Assembly (NCBI GenBank): GCA_021811405.1
Contig: JAJZOZ010000007.1
Coordinates: 1 to 36,245, forward strand
DNA from: a bacterium
GTDB taxonomy: Bacteria; Elusimicrobiota; Elusimicrobia; Elusimicrobiales; UBA9959
Reading direction: 5' to 3'
DNA length: 36,245 nt
The notes below the pieces were generated by a model. The model was not told where the DNA came from. It saw only the letters and a list, made by a program, of their open reading frames with translations, and made no database searches. Position 1 is the stretch's first letter. Each line of letters starts with the position of its first letter. This document shows positions 7,417 through 16,243 of the stretch, piece after piece. The translations under genes were made by a program, and so were the position numbers.

Positions 7417-8967
7417 ATGATCAAGACTGTTATCAAGAAGGGCGCGTATTACGATTCGGTGATGCTGATGCAGGCCGCCAGCGCGCTGCGCTCGATGCCC
7501 GGCGTGGAAGAGTCTGCGGTGGTGATGGCTACGCCGGAGAACAAGGGGATCATCAAGAGCTCCGGCCTGCTCACCGCGGAGATACAGAGCGCCGGGGAGA
7601 ACGACCTGGCCATCGCCGTCAGCGCGAGGACCGGCGAGGCCGCCGACGCGGCGCTTAAGGCGGCGGATGCCCTGCTCAATAAGAAGGCGGAGCCGGCCGC
7701 GGGCGCGGACCGGAAGGCCTCCGGCCTGGAGGAGGCCGCCGGCATGCTGGGCGGCGCCAACCTGGCCGTGGTCTCCGTGGCGGGGCGCTTCGCCGGCGCG
7801 CTGGCTTCCGACTGCCTCGAGCGCGGGATGAACGTGATGCTTTTCTCGGACAACGTGCCGGTGGCGACCGAGGTAGCGCTGAAGAAGGCGGCCGTGAAGA
7901 AAGGGCTGCTGGTCATGGGCCCGGACTGCGGCACCGCCATCATTAACGGGGCTCCCATAGCTTTCGCCAACTCCGTGCGCCGCGGCAATATAGGCGTGGT
8001 GGCCGCTTCCGGCACCGGAGCGCAGGAGGTCACCGCGCTGATCTCCAACGACGGCGCCGGCATCTCCCAGTGCATAGGCACCGGCGGCCGCGACGTCAAA
8101 CTGGAGGTGGGCGCGCTCACTTTCCTGCAGGCCTTGAGGATGCTCGCCTCCGACCCGGGCACCGCCGTGATCCTGCTGGTGGCCAAGCCCCCGCACCCGG
8201 CGGTACTGAAGAAGATACTTTCCGAAGTGAAGCGCATAAAGAAACCGGTGGTGGCGGTGCTGCTGGGCGGAGAGATAAAGGAAAAGGTCAGGGACGGTTT
8301 CTACCCCGCCAGGACGCTGGAAGAGGCCGCGCTGAAGGCCTCGGCGCTGGGCAAGGGGCAGGAAGCGGGCAAGGCCAGGGAAGCGATCTACGACACGAAT
8401 CTCAAGGCCGCCGCTCTCGCGAAAAAGGCCGCCTCGGGCAAAAAGAGGGCCGGGTTCCTGCGCGGCCTGTTCTCCGGAGGCACGTTCGTCAGCGAGGCGC
8501 AGGTGATACTCCCCGAGCTTATAGGCGAGGTCCGCTCCAACGCCCCGCTGGACAAGGAACTGAAGCTCGCTGACTCCATGAAGCTTACCGGCCACGCCGT
8601 GATAGACCTCGGCGAGGACGAGTTCACCGTAGGGCGCCCGCACCCGATGATAGACTTCTCGCTGCGCAACAGGATGATAGTCTCCGAGGCGGCGAAGCCC
8701 GAGGTCTCGGTGATACTGCTGGACCTCGTGCTCGGCTACGGTTCCAACCTGAAGCCGCTCGAAGACATACTCCCCCCGCTGCGCGAGGCCTTCAAGTCGA
8801 ACCGGGCCCTTTCCATAGTGACCTCGGTCACCGGCACGGAGGCCGACCCGCAGGTGCGCTCGCGGGTGGTTAAGGCGCTGGAGGACGAGGGAGTCCTGGT
8901 CATGCCTTCGAACGCCTCCGCCTGCCGCCTGGCGGGCGAGATAATCCGGCTTTCCTCCAAGAGGTGA
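7417..8967 (+). CDS. fdrA: FdrA/AllF-like protein (succinyl-CoA synthetase-like, carbamoyltransferase component)
   Basis: A 516-aa protein with the FdrA layout. It has a short N-terminal domain (MIKTVIKKGAYYDSVMLM...), then two succinyl-CoA-synthetase-alpha-like domains, with conserved GPDCGTAIINGAPIAFAN and ASGTGAQEVTALI segments near residues 168-210. The C-terminal half contains DLGEDEFTVGRPHPMID. In E. coli, FdrA (AllF) works with YlbE (AllG) and YlbF (AllH) as oxamate carbamoyltransferase in anaerobic allantoin use. Here only the DUF1116 partner follows; a DUF2877 (AllH-like) gene and a carbamate kinase are not in the window. Only a weak ribosome site (GGA) precedes the ATG at 7417. The product probably makes carbamoyl phosphate from an N-carbamoyl or amide intermediate, but the substrate is unknown. 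Confidence 0.85.
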   Translation: MIKTVIKKGAYYDSVMLMQAASALRSMPGVEESAVVMATPENKGIIKSSGLLTAEIQSAGENDLAIAVSARTGEAADAALKAADALLNKKAEPAAGADRKASGLEEAAGMLGGANLAVVSVAGRFAGALASDCLERGMNVMLFSDNVPVATEVALKKAAVKKGLLVMGPDCGTAIINGAPIAFANSVRRGNIGVVAASGTGAQEVTALISNDGAGISQCIGTGGRDVKLEVGALTFLQALRMLASDPGTAVILLVAKPPHPAVLKKILSEVKRIKKPVVAVLLGGEIKEKVRDGFYPARTLEEAALKASALGKGQEAGKAREAIYDTNLKAAALAKKAASGKKRAGFLRGLFSGGTFVSEAQVILPELIGEVRSNAPLDKELKLADSMKLTGHAVIDLGEDEFTVGRPHPMIDFSLRNRMIVSEAAKPEVSVILLDLVLGYGSNLKPLEDILPPLREAFKSNRALSIVTSVTGTEADPQVRSRVVKALEDEGVLVMPSNASACRLAGEIIRLSSKR

Positions 8968-8969
8968 AT

Positions 8970-10364
8970 ATGGGACTTTTCGAAACCGAGCTCAAAGTGG
9001 TGAATATAGGCCTGGAAGCGTTCATGCAGGGCCTGCGCGATTCCGGAGTGAAAGCGGTGCAGGCTAAGTTCAAGCCCCCGCTGGTCTCCGACGCTTCGCT
9101 GTTCGCGAAAGCCGCCAAGGCCTCCGCGCGCGTCGAGAAGGCCAACCGCAAGGCGATGGAGAGGATACTCGCCGCCAAGCCCGCCCTGACGGGCATGGGG
9201 ATCGCCCTGGACGTTATACCGGGCATGCGCAAGGACCTGATATTGCACGCCGGGCCCCCGGTCTCCTGGGGCAGGATGTGCGGCCCGATGCGCGGCGGCA
9301 TCATGGCCGCGCTGATGTACGAGGGGCTTGCCAAGACTCCGGAAGAGGCCGGGAAGCTGGCGGCCTCCGGCAAGATCAAGTACGAGCCCTGCCACGAGCA
9401 CGGCGCAGTCGGGCCGATGGCCGGCATAATCTCCGCGTCGATGCCGGTCTTCATCGTGAAGAACGAGGCGCACGGCAACACGGCCTACGCCACGCAGAAC
9501 GAGGGCCTCGGCAAGGTGCTGCGCTACGGCGCCTATTCCCCGGAGGTGATAGAGCGCCTGAAATGGATGGAGAAGGTCCTTTACCCGGCGCTCAGGGACG
9601 CCATAGAGTTCCTCGGCAGGGTGGACCTGAAGGCTATGGTGGCGCAGGCGCTGCACATGGGTGACGAGGTCCACAACCGCAACCGCGCCGGGACCTCGCT
9701 GTTCTACCGCGCCATCGCTCCGGCCGTCATCAGGACCTGCAAGGACCCGGAGACCGCCGCCAAGGTGCTGGATTTCGTGAACGGCAACGACCATTTCTTC
9801 CTTAACCTCTCGATGGCGCTGTCGAAGGCCTCGCTGGACGCGGGGCGGGACGTGAAGGATTCCAGCGTGGTGGTGGTGATGGCCCGCAACGGCACCGAGT
9901 TCGGCGTGCAGCTCTCCGGTACCGGCGGGAAATGGTTCACGGGACCGGCGCCAGTGCCGGACGCGCTGTATTTCCCGGGTTACACCAAGGCGGACGCGAA
10001 CCCGGACATCGGCGACTCGGCCATCACGGAGACGAACGGGCTGGGCGGCTTCGCGATAGCGGCGGCGCCGGCGATCGTGCAGTTCGTCGGAGGCAGCGCC
10101 TCCGACGCCGTGAGCTACACGATGGCCATGTACGGGATAACGGCGGCGGAGAGCAATATCTACAAGATCCCCGCGCTGGATTTCCGTGGCACCCCCACGG
10201 GCATAGACGTCGTCAAGGTGGCTAAGACCGGCATCCTGCCGTTCATCGACACCGGCGTGGCGCATAAGGACCCCGGAGTGGGCCAGGTGGGGGCCGGCGT
10301 GCTCAGCGCCCCGCCCGAGCCCTTCGCCCGCGCCTTCGAGCATTTCGCCAGGACCCTGAAGTAG
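8970..10364 (+). CDS. DUF1116 family protein (AllG/YlbE-like), partner of FdrA
   Basis: 464 aa, counted from ATG 8970, because AGAGG at 8960-8964 is correctly spaced for it; a GTG at 8964 overlapping the fdrA stop is the alternative. Family landmarks are WGRMCGPMRGGIMAALMYEG, YEPCHEHGAVGPMAGIIS, and the NEAHGNTAYATQNEGLGKVLR block near residue 170. YlbE (AllG) of E. coli is the second component of oxamate carbamoyltransferase with FdrA. Immediate coupling to fdrA supports a two-gene complex here. It is the last gene of the operon; a terminator follows 22 nt after the stop. Confidence 0.85.
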   Translation: MGLFETELKVVNIGLEAFMQGLRDSGVKAVQAKFKPPLVSDASLFAKAAKASARVEKANRKAMERILAAKPALTGMGIALDVIPGMRKDLILHAGPPVSWGRMCGPMRGGIMAALMYEGLAKTPEEAGKLAASGKIKYEPCHEHGAVGPMAGIISASMPVFIVKNEAHGNTAYATQNEGLGKVLRYGAYSPEVIERLKWMEKVLYPALRDAIEFLGRVDLKAMVAQALHMGDEVHNRNRAGTSLFYRAIAPAVIRTCKDPETAAKVLDFVNGNDHFFLNLSMALSKASLDAGRDVKDSSVVVVMARNGTEFGVQLSGTGGKWFTGPAPVPDALYFPGYTKADANPDIGDSAITETNGLGGFAIAAAPAIVQFVGGSASDAVSYTMAMYGITAAESNIYKIPALDFRGTPTGIDVVKVAKTGILPFIDTGVAHKDPGVGQVGAGVLSAPPEPFARAFEHFARTLK

Positions 10365-10386
10365 CGGAAGCCCGGAACCGATAAAA

Positions 10387-10411
10387 AAGAAGCCCTTTTC
10401 CAGGGCTTCTT
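10387..10411 (+). terminator. Rho-independent terminator closing the catabolic operon
   Basis: AAGAAGCCC (10387-10395) pairs with GGGCTTCTT (10403-10411) around a 7-nt loop, followed by CTTTAAAT. On the opposite strand the stem is followed by six T residues, so it could act in both directions. It separates DUF1116 from the rimP promoter. Confidence 0.8.
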
Positions 10412-10461
10412 CTTTAAATGTCGCCGCCCCTGCCATTTAGGGGAGAGACGGGGATTCCGGG

Positions 10462-10490
10462 TTGTAATGCATCCGGGGATTTGCTATTAT
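10462..10490 (+). promoter_or_regulatory. Sigma-70 promoter for the rimP-nusA-infB operon
   Basis: TTGTAA (10462-10467) and TATTAT (10485-10490) with an exact 17-nt spacer, followed by further AT-rich sequence. It stands out sharply from the GC-rich surroundings. The predicted start near 10497 leaves a leader of about 50 nt before the rimP ATG. Confidence 0.75.
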
Positions 10491-10548
10491 TATATATGGA
10501 AGGTGGCTGTTGTTCAGGCCGCTTTTTTTACTAAATAGGCAGGCTATC

Positions 10549-11013
10549 ATGGACAAGACCAAGATCGAGACCGAAGTGGCGAATACTCTGGACCTGAGCG
10601 GGTTCGAGCTGGTGGACATCAAGTACGGCAGCCATAACGGCAAGCCGCTGCTGCAGGTCTTCGTGGACCGCGAGCAGGGCGGCGTCACGCTGGACGACTG
10701 CGAGGCGCTGAGCGAGAAGGTCGGCGCCTGCCTGGACATGAACAATTTCTACGAGAACGGGTACTTCCTGGAGGTCTCCTCCCCCGGCATGGACCGCGTC
10801 CTCAAGAAGGAAAAGGATTTCAAGCGCTTCGCCGGCAGGCACGCGAAGGTCCGCCTTAAGCTCCCGCTTAACGGCTCGCGCGTGTTCTACGGCGACATCT
10901 CCGGCTTTGAGAACGGGCAGGTGCTGCTGACCGGGGACCTGAAATTCAAACTGGAGGATATCGACGAGGCCAGGCTGCATCCTACCGACGACGAGATCCT
11001 TAAAAGGAAATAA
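10549..11013 (+). CDS. rimP: Ribosome maturation factor RimP
   Basis: A 154-aa RimP, which assists 30S subunit assembly. Conserved segments are GFELVDIKYGSHNGKPLLQVFVD in the N-terminal domain, the LDDCEALSEKVGACLD helix, and EVSSPGMDRVLKKEKDF, the family hallmark S-PG-DR-L. The C-terminal SH3-like domain runs to FKLEDIDEARLHP. I chose the ATG at 10549 because homology starts there and AGG sequences lie just upstream; an in-frame TTG at 10510 would add 13 unconserved residues. It is the first gene of the translation operon, 15 nt before nusA. Confidence 0.93.
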   Translation: MDKTKIETEVANTLDLSGFELVDIKYGSHNGKPLLQVFVDREQGGVTLDDCEALSEKVGACLDMNNFYENGYFLEVSSPGMDRVLKKEKDFKRFAGRHAKVRLKLPLNGSRVFYGDISGFENGQVLLTGDLKFKLEDIDEARLHPTDDEILKRK

Positions 11014-11028
11014 AGGGGTAAGACTAAA

Positions 11029-12381
11029 ATGAGCAAGGAACAGAAGACCAAATCGGAACTTTTACTCGCGCTGGAGCAGCTCGAGCGCGAAAAGAACATC
11101 AAGCGCGAGGACGTGTTCAAGACCATCACGGACTCCCTCGTCAGCGCGCTGCGCAAATACTTCGGCAAGACCGCGCAGATCATGGCCGGCATAGACCCGG
11201 AGACCGGCGAGATGGCAGGCTTCCTGGTCAAGAAGGTCGCGGACCCGGTAGTCACTTCCGAGCTGGAGATCTCCGCCGAGGAGGCGCAGAAGTACCAGCC
11301 CGGCGCCAAGCTCGGCGACGACGTGCATATCCCGGTGCCGATACAGGACTTCTCCCGCATAGCGGCCCAGACCGCCAAGCAGGTGCTGATCCAGAAGATC
11401 CGCGAGATCGAGAAGGTCCGCATTTACGACGAGTACAAGCCGCGCGAGGGCGAGGTCGTCACCGGCCTGGTGCACCACGTGGCCGGCCGCGACATCTTCG
11501 TGGACCTCGGCAAGGCCGAGGCCATCCTGCCCTTCTCCGAGCAGATCCGCCGCGAGCACTACAGCGTCAACCAGCGCGTGCGCGCCATCATCCACCGCGT
11601 CGATAAGGAGAACAAGGGCCTGCAGATAGTCCTTTCCCGCGCTTCCGGCGCCTTCCTGAAGGCGCTGTTCGAGGCCGAGGTGCCCGAGATAGCCGAGAAG
11701 GTCATCGAGATAGTCGACGTCGTCCGCGACCCCGGCTTCCGCGCCAAGGTGCTAGTGCGCAGCAACTCCCCCAAGGTGGACCCCGTCGGCGCCTGCGTCG
11801 GCATCCGCGGCTCGCGCATCCGCGTCATCATGAGCGAGCTCGCCAACGAGAAGATCGACCTTATCCCCTATATCGAGGATACGTTGACGATGATAGCCAA
11901 ATCCTTCTCCCCCGCCACCGTCAGTTCCGTGAGGGTGCTGGACAAGGAGGCCAAGAGGGCCCAGGTGATAGTCCCCGACGACCAGCTCGCGATGGCCATC
12001 GGCCGCGAGGGCCAGAACATCCGCCTCGCCAGCAGGCTGACCGGCTGGGAGATAGAGGTGAAGTCCGAAGGCCAGCGCCAGGAGGAGCAGCGCAAGACCA
12101 CGGACCAGGCCATGCACGACCTGCTCAAGATCGAGGGCGTGGGCGCCAAGGTGGCCGAGACCATGATAACGATGGGCGTTCTCGACATCCGCACGCTGGC
12201 GGGCATAACCGAGGAGGAGCTCTGCTCCCTCGAAGGCATAGGCGAGAAGACCGCGCAGAAGATCCTCGCCGGCGCCAAGAAGTTCCTCGAAGAGAACCCG
12301 AATTACGGCCAGGAGCCCGCCCCGGAAGTGGCCCCCGAGACTGAAGAGGTGAAAAATGACAGCGAAGAAGAAGGAAAATGA
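11029..12381 (+). CDS. nusA: Transcription termination/antitermination protein NusA
   Basis: A 450-aa NusA, which binds RNA polymerase and nascent RNA to control pausing, termination and antitermination. Order: N-terminal polymerase-binding domain (1-130), S1 domain (138-203, GEVVTGLVHHVAGRDIFVDL), KH1 with GIRGSRI (258-264), KH2 with AIGREGQNIRLAS (323-335), then a single C-terminal helix-hairpin-helix repeat region (365-420) and an acidic tail. AAGGGGTAAG provides the ribosome site. The last 26 nt overlap the start of infB. Confidence 0.96.
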   Translation: MSKEQKTKSELLLALEQLEREKNIKREDVFKTITDSLVSALRKYFGKTAQIMAGIDPETGEMAGFLVKKVADPVVTSELEISAEEAQKYQPGAKLGDDVHIPVPIQDFSRIAAQTAKQVLIQKIREIEKVRIYDEYKPREGEVVTGLVHHVAGRDIFVDLGKAEAILPFSEQIRREHYSVNQRVRAIIHRVDKENKGLQIVLSRASGAFLKALFEAEVPEIAEKVIEIVDVVRDPGFRAKVLVRSNSPKVDPVGACVGIRGSRIRVIMSELANEKIDLIPYIEDTLTMIAKSFSPATVSSVRVLDKEAKRAQVIVPDDQLAMAIGREGQNIRLASRLTGWEIEVKSEGQRQEEQRKTTDQAMHDLLKIEGVGAKVAETMITMGVLDIRTLAGITEEELCSLEGIGEKTAQKILAGAKKFLEENPNYGQEPAPEVAPETEEVKNDSEEEGK

Positions 12382-14908
12382 GGATTTAGAGAAAAAGGAC
12401 TCGGCGGCGAAACCTGAGGGCGAGGCCAAGCCCAAGAAGAAGGCCGCGCCGAAAAAGAAGGCCGAAGGCGAGATCGACGCGGACAAGAAAGCCCCGGCTA
12501 AGAAGCCCGCGCCCAAGAAGAAGGCCGAAGGCGAGGCGGCGGCCTCCGGCGAATCCAGGCAAACCGGAGAGGCGAAGCCGGCCAAGGCCGCTTCCAAGTC
12601 CCGCAAGACCAAGACCGAGGAGCCCGCGGCCGAGCCGCCCGAGCTCCCGAAGATCCCGGACTTCAAGCGCTTCATGTTCTCCCATTCCACCGCGGAGGGC
12701 ACGATAGCTTCCGGCCCCTCCGGCGCAAAGGAAGAGCCGAAGCCGGCCGAGCCTCCGAAGCCGGAGCCGCCCGCCGCGCCCGCGCCGGCCAAGCCCGCGG
12801 TCCCTCCGCAGGCCCTTCCGCCGGTCCCCAAACCGGCCGCGCCCGCCGCGAGGCCTCCGGTCTCCCCCGTGGTCAGGCCGGCGGGCACTCCGCCGCCTCC
12901 GCCCAGGCCGGCCCCGCGGCTGATCATCCCGCCGTTGATAAAGCCCTCGGCCCCTGCCATGCGCCCCGGCCCGGCCGTAGTAAAACCGTCCCCGCAGCCG
13001 CAGCGTCCCCCCTCCGGGCCCGGTCACCATCAGCCGAAGCAGCACGGACGTCCGGCTCCCAAGCCGGCCCCGAAGCCGGCGCCTAAGCCGGAGCCGGCCC
13101 CGGCGCCGCAGGAGCAGCCGGCCGAGAAGGGCGCGCTGCCCAAGCTGAAGGTCCCGACCAACATCATCGTCCGCGAACTGGCGGAGAAGATGGGCGTGAA
13201 GACCACCGACCTCATCAAGAAGCTGATGGGCATGGGCGTGTTCGCCACCATCAACCAGCGCCTCGACGCCGACGCGGCCCAGCTGATAGCCGCGGACTTC
13301 GGTTTCGACCTGGAACTGATCCCGATGTACGGAGAGGACGAGCTCGCCGAGGAGATAGAGAAGGAGAAGCCGGAGGACCTCAAGCCCCGCTCCCCGATCA
13401 TCACCATCATGGGCCACGTCGACCACGGTAAAACTACGCTGCTGGACGCGCTGCGCGAGTCCAACGTAGTGGATACCGAGGCCGGCCAGATCACGCAGCA
13501 CATCGGCGCCTACATGGTGAAGACCTCGCGAGGCAACATCACCGTGCTGGACACCCCGGGCCACGAGGCTTTCACCGCCATGCGCGCGCACGGCGTGAAG
13601 ATCACCGACATCGTCGTGCTGGTGGTCTCTGCCGTGGACGGGGTGATGCCCCAGACGCTGGAGGCCATCAACCACGCCAAGGCCGCCGACGCGCCCATCA
13701 TCGTGGCTATCAACAAGATAGACCTCCCTACCGCGAACACCCAGCAGATCAAACAGCAGCTGGCCAACCACGGCCTGCTGCCCGAGGACTGGGGCGGCAA
13801 GACCCCGATGGTGGAGGTGTCGGCCAAGAAGCGCCTCAACCTGGACAAGCTGCTGGAGATCGTCAGCATCCAGGCGGAGTTGATGGAACTGAAGGCAAAC
13901 CCGGACAAGCCGGGCCAGGGTATCGTGATCGAGTCGCGCCTCGACCCGAAGAAAGGCATCGTGGCCACGATCATCAACGTGACCGGCACGATCAAGGTCG
14001 GCGACCCGTTCACCGTCGGCGCCGCGCACGGCAAGGTGCGCGCGCTCGTGGACGACCGCGGCAACCGGCTCGACGAGCTGAAGCCCAGCATGCCGGCCGA
14101 GGTGCTCGGCGTCAGCGGCGAGGTCCCGACCGCCGGCGACGTGCTGAAGGTGGCCGAGAACGAGAAGGAAGCCCGCCACGTGGCCGACAAGCGCAAGCTG
14201 AACCGCCGCGAGGAGGCCCTCAGCCACCAGAAGCACGTGACGCTGCTGTCGCTCAAGTCCCAGGTGGACCAGCACCAGCTCAAGAACCTCAACGTCGTCC
14301 TCAAGACCGACGTGTTCGGCTCGCAGCAGGCGATCAAGGACTCGCTGGAGCGTATGAGCACCAACGAGGTGGCGATACAGATGCTCCACACCGGCATCGG
14401 CAACATAACCGAGTCGGACGTGCTGCTGGCGAAGGCCTCCTCCGCCGTAATTCTCGGCTTCCACGTGGACGCCGACACCAAGGTGCGAGAGGCCGCCAAG
14501 GCCGCGGACGTCGAGATCCGCGAGTACAGCATCATCTACGACCTGCTCGAGGACGTGCGCGCCGCGATGAGCGGCCTGCTGGCCCCCGAGATCGTAGAGA
14601 CCGTGACCGGCAGGGCGAAGATCCTCCAGATCTTCGACCTGAGCTCGGGCAAGATCGCCGGCTCCCGCCTGCTGGAGGGCAAGCTGGTCCGCAACCAGCC
14701 CGTCCGCGTCATGCGCGGCGGAGAGAAGGTCGGAGAGGGCAAGATCTCCGGCCTGAAGCACTTCAAGGAGGACGTCAGGGAGGTCGTGCAGAAGGACATG
14801 GAGTGCGGCGTCCTGATAGACGGCTTCAAGGAGTACCAGCCCGAGGACCTCATAGAGGCCATAACCAAGGAGGAGCGTATCCGGCGCCTCGCGGCGCCGG
14901 GCGCCTGA
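12356..14908 (+). CDS. infB: Translation initiation factor IF-2
   Basis: An 850-aa GTPase that places initiator tRNA on the ribosome. The first 265 residues are a low-complexity Lys/Ala/Pro-rich arm with a repeated KKKAEGE block and PKPAPKP tracts, typical for the variable IF-2 N-domain. The G domain has GHVDHGKT (353-360), DTPGH (399-403) and NKID (453-456). Domains II, III and IV follow, ending with the fMet-tRNA-binding domain ([26 protein letters not shown]). The ATG lies inside the end of nusA behind GAGGTG, so translation is coupled. ylxR and L7Ae-like genes, which often sit between nusA and infB, are absent. Confidence 0.97.
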   Translation: MTAKKKENEDLEKKDSAAKPEGEAKPKKKAAPKKKAEGEIDADKKAPAKKPAPKKKAEGEAAASGESRQTGEAKPAKAASKSRKTKTEEPAAEPPELPKIPDFKRFMFSHSTAEGTIASGPSGAKEEPKPAEPPKPEPPAAPAPAKPAVPPQALPPVPKPAAPAARPPVSPVVRPAGTPPPPPRPAPRLIIPPLIKPSAPAMRPGPAVVKPSPQPQRPPSGPGHHQPKQHGRPAPKPAPKPAPKPEPAPAPQEQPAEKGALPKLKVPTNIIVRELAEKMGVKTTDLIKKLMGMGVFATINQRLDADAAQLIAADFGFDLELIPMYGEDELAEEIEKEKPEDLKPRSPIITIMGHVDHGKTTLLDALRESNVVDTEAGQITQHIGAYMVKTSRGNITVLDTPGHEAFTAMRAHGVKITDIVVLVVSAVDGVMPQTLEAINHAKAADAPIIVAINKIDLPTANTQQIKQQLANHGLLPEDWGGKTPMVEVSAKKRLNLDKLLEIVSIQAELMELKANPDKPGQGIVIESRLDPKKGIVATIINVTGTIKVGDPFTVGAAHGKVRALVDDRGNRLDELKPSMPAEVLGVSGEVPTAGDVLKVAENEKEARHVADKRKLNRREEALSHQKHVTLLSLKSQVDQHQLKNLNVVLKTDVFGSQQAIKDSLERMSTNEVAIQMLHTGIGNITESDVLLAKASSAVILGFHVDADTKVREAAKAADVEIREYSIIYDLLEDVRAAMSGLLAPEIVETVTGRAKILQIFDLSSGKIAGSRLLEGKLVRNQPVRVMRGGEKVGEGKISGLKHFKEDVREVVQKDMECGVLIDGFKEYQPEDLIEAITKEERIRRLAAPGA

Positions 14909-14913
14909 TCCCG

Positions 14914-15288
14914 GTGGCCGGAAAACGCAACGAGAGGCTCCGGGAGCTTTTCCTCCACGAGATCAGCGCGGCGCTGCGCGGCGTCAACGGGCTTAACGCC
15001 CACGGCCTGTTGACGCTGACCGGCACCGAGCTGACCCGCGACGGGAAGATCCTGTACGTCTTCTATTCGGTGCTCGGCACGCCGGAGGACAGGCGCCGCA
15101 AGGAGCTGCTCCTGAACGCGAACCTGCGCGATATCCGCACGCTGCTGTTCCGGCGCCTCCGGCTGAAGGTGATCCCCGAGATAGTCTTCAAGTTCGACGA
15201 GACCCCGGAGAAGGCCTCGCACCTTGAGGACATTTTCAAGCGCATACGCTCCGAACATGAAAAAAGCGATGAAGACCCCCGACCTTGA
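14914..15288 (+). CDS. rbfA: Ribosome-binding factor A
   Basis: A 124-aa KH-fold protein needed for 16S rRNA 5'-end maturation and cold adaptation. Recognisable parts are RNERLRELFLHEISAAL at the start, the LTLTGTELTRDGKILYVFYSVLG strand region, and the C-terminal RLKVIPEIVFKFDETPEKASHLEDIFKRI, which is the RbfA signature (P-L-F--D---). I chose GTG at 14914, five bases after the infB stop, because the frame has no ATG at the homologous position; upstream sequence in this frame lies inside infB. It overlaps nrnA by 32 nt. Confidence 0.9.
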   Translation: MAGKRNERLRELFLHEISAALRGVNGLNAHGLLTLTGTELTRDGKILYVFYSVLGTPEDRRRKELLLNANLRDIRTLLFRRLRLKVIPEIVFKFDETPEKASHLEDIFKRIRSEHEKSDEDPRP

Positions 15289-16243
15289 GGCGGAGTTCAA
15301 GCGCCTGGAGGAGCTGATCGCCAGGTCAGAGACCTTCTTCCTGGCCGGCCACCTCAACCCGGACGCCGACACTATCGGTTCCATGCTGGCCATAGCCTCG
15401 GTGCTCAAGCGGCTCGGCAAGAAGGTCCGCCTGTTCTCGCAGGACCCCGTCCCGGAGAACCTGCGCTTCCTGCCGCACGTCCGCGGCATCCGCTCCCGGC
15501 TGCCGGCGGGCAGGTTCGACGCGGCCATCCTGCTGGAGTGCTCGGTCCCCTCCCGCGGCGGGAACCTCGAGCCGGTGCTCAAACGCTCCGGCACCGTGGT
15601 CAACATCGACCATCACAAGACGTCGGAGTTCTACGGCGACATCAACATAGTGGAGACGCATTCCTCCTCCACGGCTGAGATCGTCTACCGCCTGTTCTAC
15701 AACATGAACGTCATCGTCAGCAGGCGGGAGGCCGCCTGCCTCTACACCGGTATCGTCACCGACACCGGCCGCTTCCATTTCCCGGCGACCAGCCCGCGCA
15801 CCCTCGAGGTGGCCTCCAGGCTTCTGGAGACCGGCTTCAAGTTCTCCCGTATCAACGACCTGCTCTACGCCACCAAGGCCTGCGAATCCCTGAAGATACT
15901 GGGGCGCGCGCTGGAGAGCCTGGAGCTGAAGCTCGGCGGCAAGCTGGCGGTGCTGACGCTGAAGCACTCCGACTTCAAGGCCTTCTCCGCGCGCTCGGAG
16001 CACAGCGAGAACGTCATCAACTACGGCATGATGCCCCCCGGGGTCAAGGCCGCGGTGATGTTCCGCGAGGAAGCGGACCGCGTCAGCGTCACCTTCCGCT
16101 CCCGCGGGCACCTGGACGTCAGCCTGGTGGCCAAGGCGTTCGGCGGCGGAGGCCACCGCAACGCCTCCGGCTGCCGCGTGCGCGGCACGCTGGCCGCGGC
16201 CAGGGAAAAGGTCCTCTCCGTCCTGACGCGGCTGCTGGCCTGA
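15257..16243 (+). CDS. nrnA: DHH/DHHA1 phosphoesterase, NrnA-like (nanoRNase / pAp phosphatase)
   Basis: A 328-aa DHH-family phosphoesterase that degrades very short RNAs and may dephosphorylate 3'-phosphoadenosine 5'-phosphate. Metal-ligand motifs are HLNPDADTIGSMLA (motif I), NIDHHKTSEFYGDINIV (DHH motif) and TGIVTDTGRF (motif IV). The DHHA1 end is FGGGGHRNASG. The start is ATG 15257, inside the end of rbfA; a second ATG four codons on (15269) is possible. Its place between rbfA and truB is the common bacterial order. The stop overlaps the truB ATG as TGATG. Confidence 0.9.
   Translation: MKKAMKTPDLEAEFKRLEELIARSETFFLAGHLNPDADTIGSMLAIASVLKRLGKKVRLFSQDPVPENLRFLPHVRGIRSRLPAGRFDAAILLECSVPSRGGNLEPVLKRSGTVVNIDHHKTSEFYGDINIVETHSSSTAEIVYRLFYNMNVIVSRREAACLYTGIVTDTGRFHFPATSPRTLEVASRLLETGFKFSRINDLLYATKACESLKILGRALESLELKLGGKLAVLTLKHSDFKAFSARSEHSENVINYGMMPPGVKAAVMFREEADRVSVTFRSRGHLDVSLVAKAFGGGGHRNASGCRVRGTLAAAREKVLSVLTRLLA

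Noticed and set aside
10427-10443. Second hairpin CCCCT...AGGGG before rimP
   Set aside because: Only 5 bp with no T-tract; too weak to call a terminator beside the clear one at 10387-10411.
12386-14761. Very long open frame on the minus strand opposite infB, and similar long antisense frames opposite the Mo subunit (3952-5988), treS (25196-27598) and otsA (33147-35258)
   Set aside because: They are mirror frames of strongly conserved genes. High GC makes stops rare in them, and their translations are low-complexity Arg/Gly/His/Leu/Ala-rich sequences with no family motifs.
14803-14913. N-terminal extension of rbfA overlapping infB
   Set aside because: The extra residues are the shifted-frame shadow of the infB end. 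RbfA homology begins right after GTG 14914.
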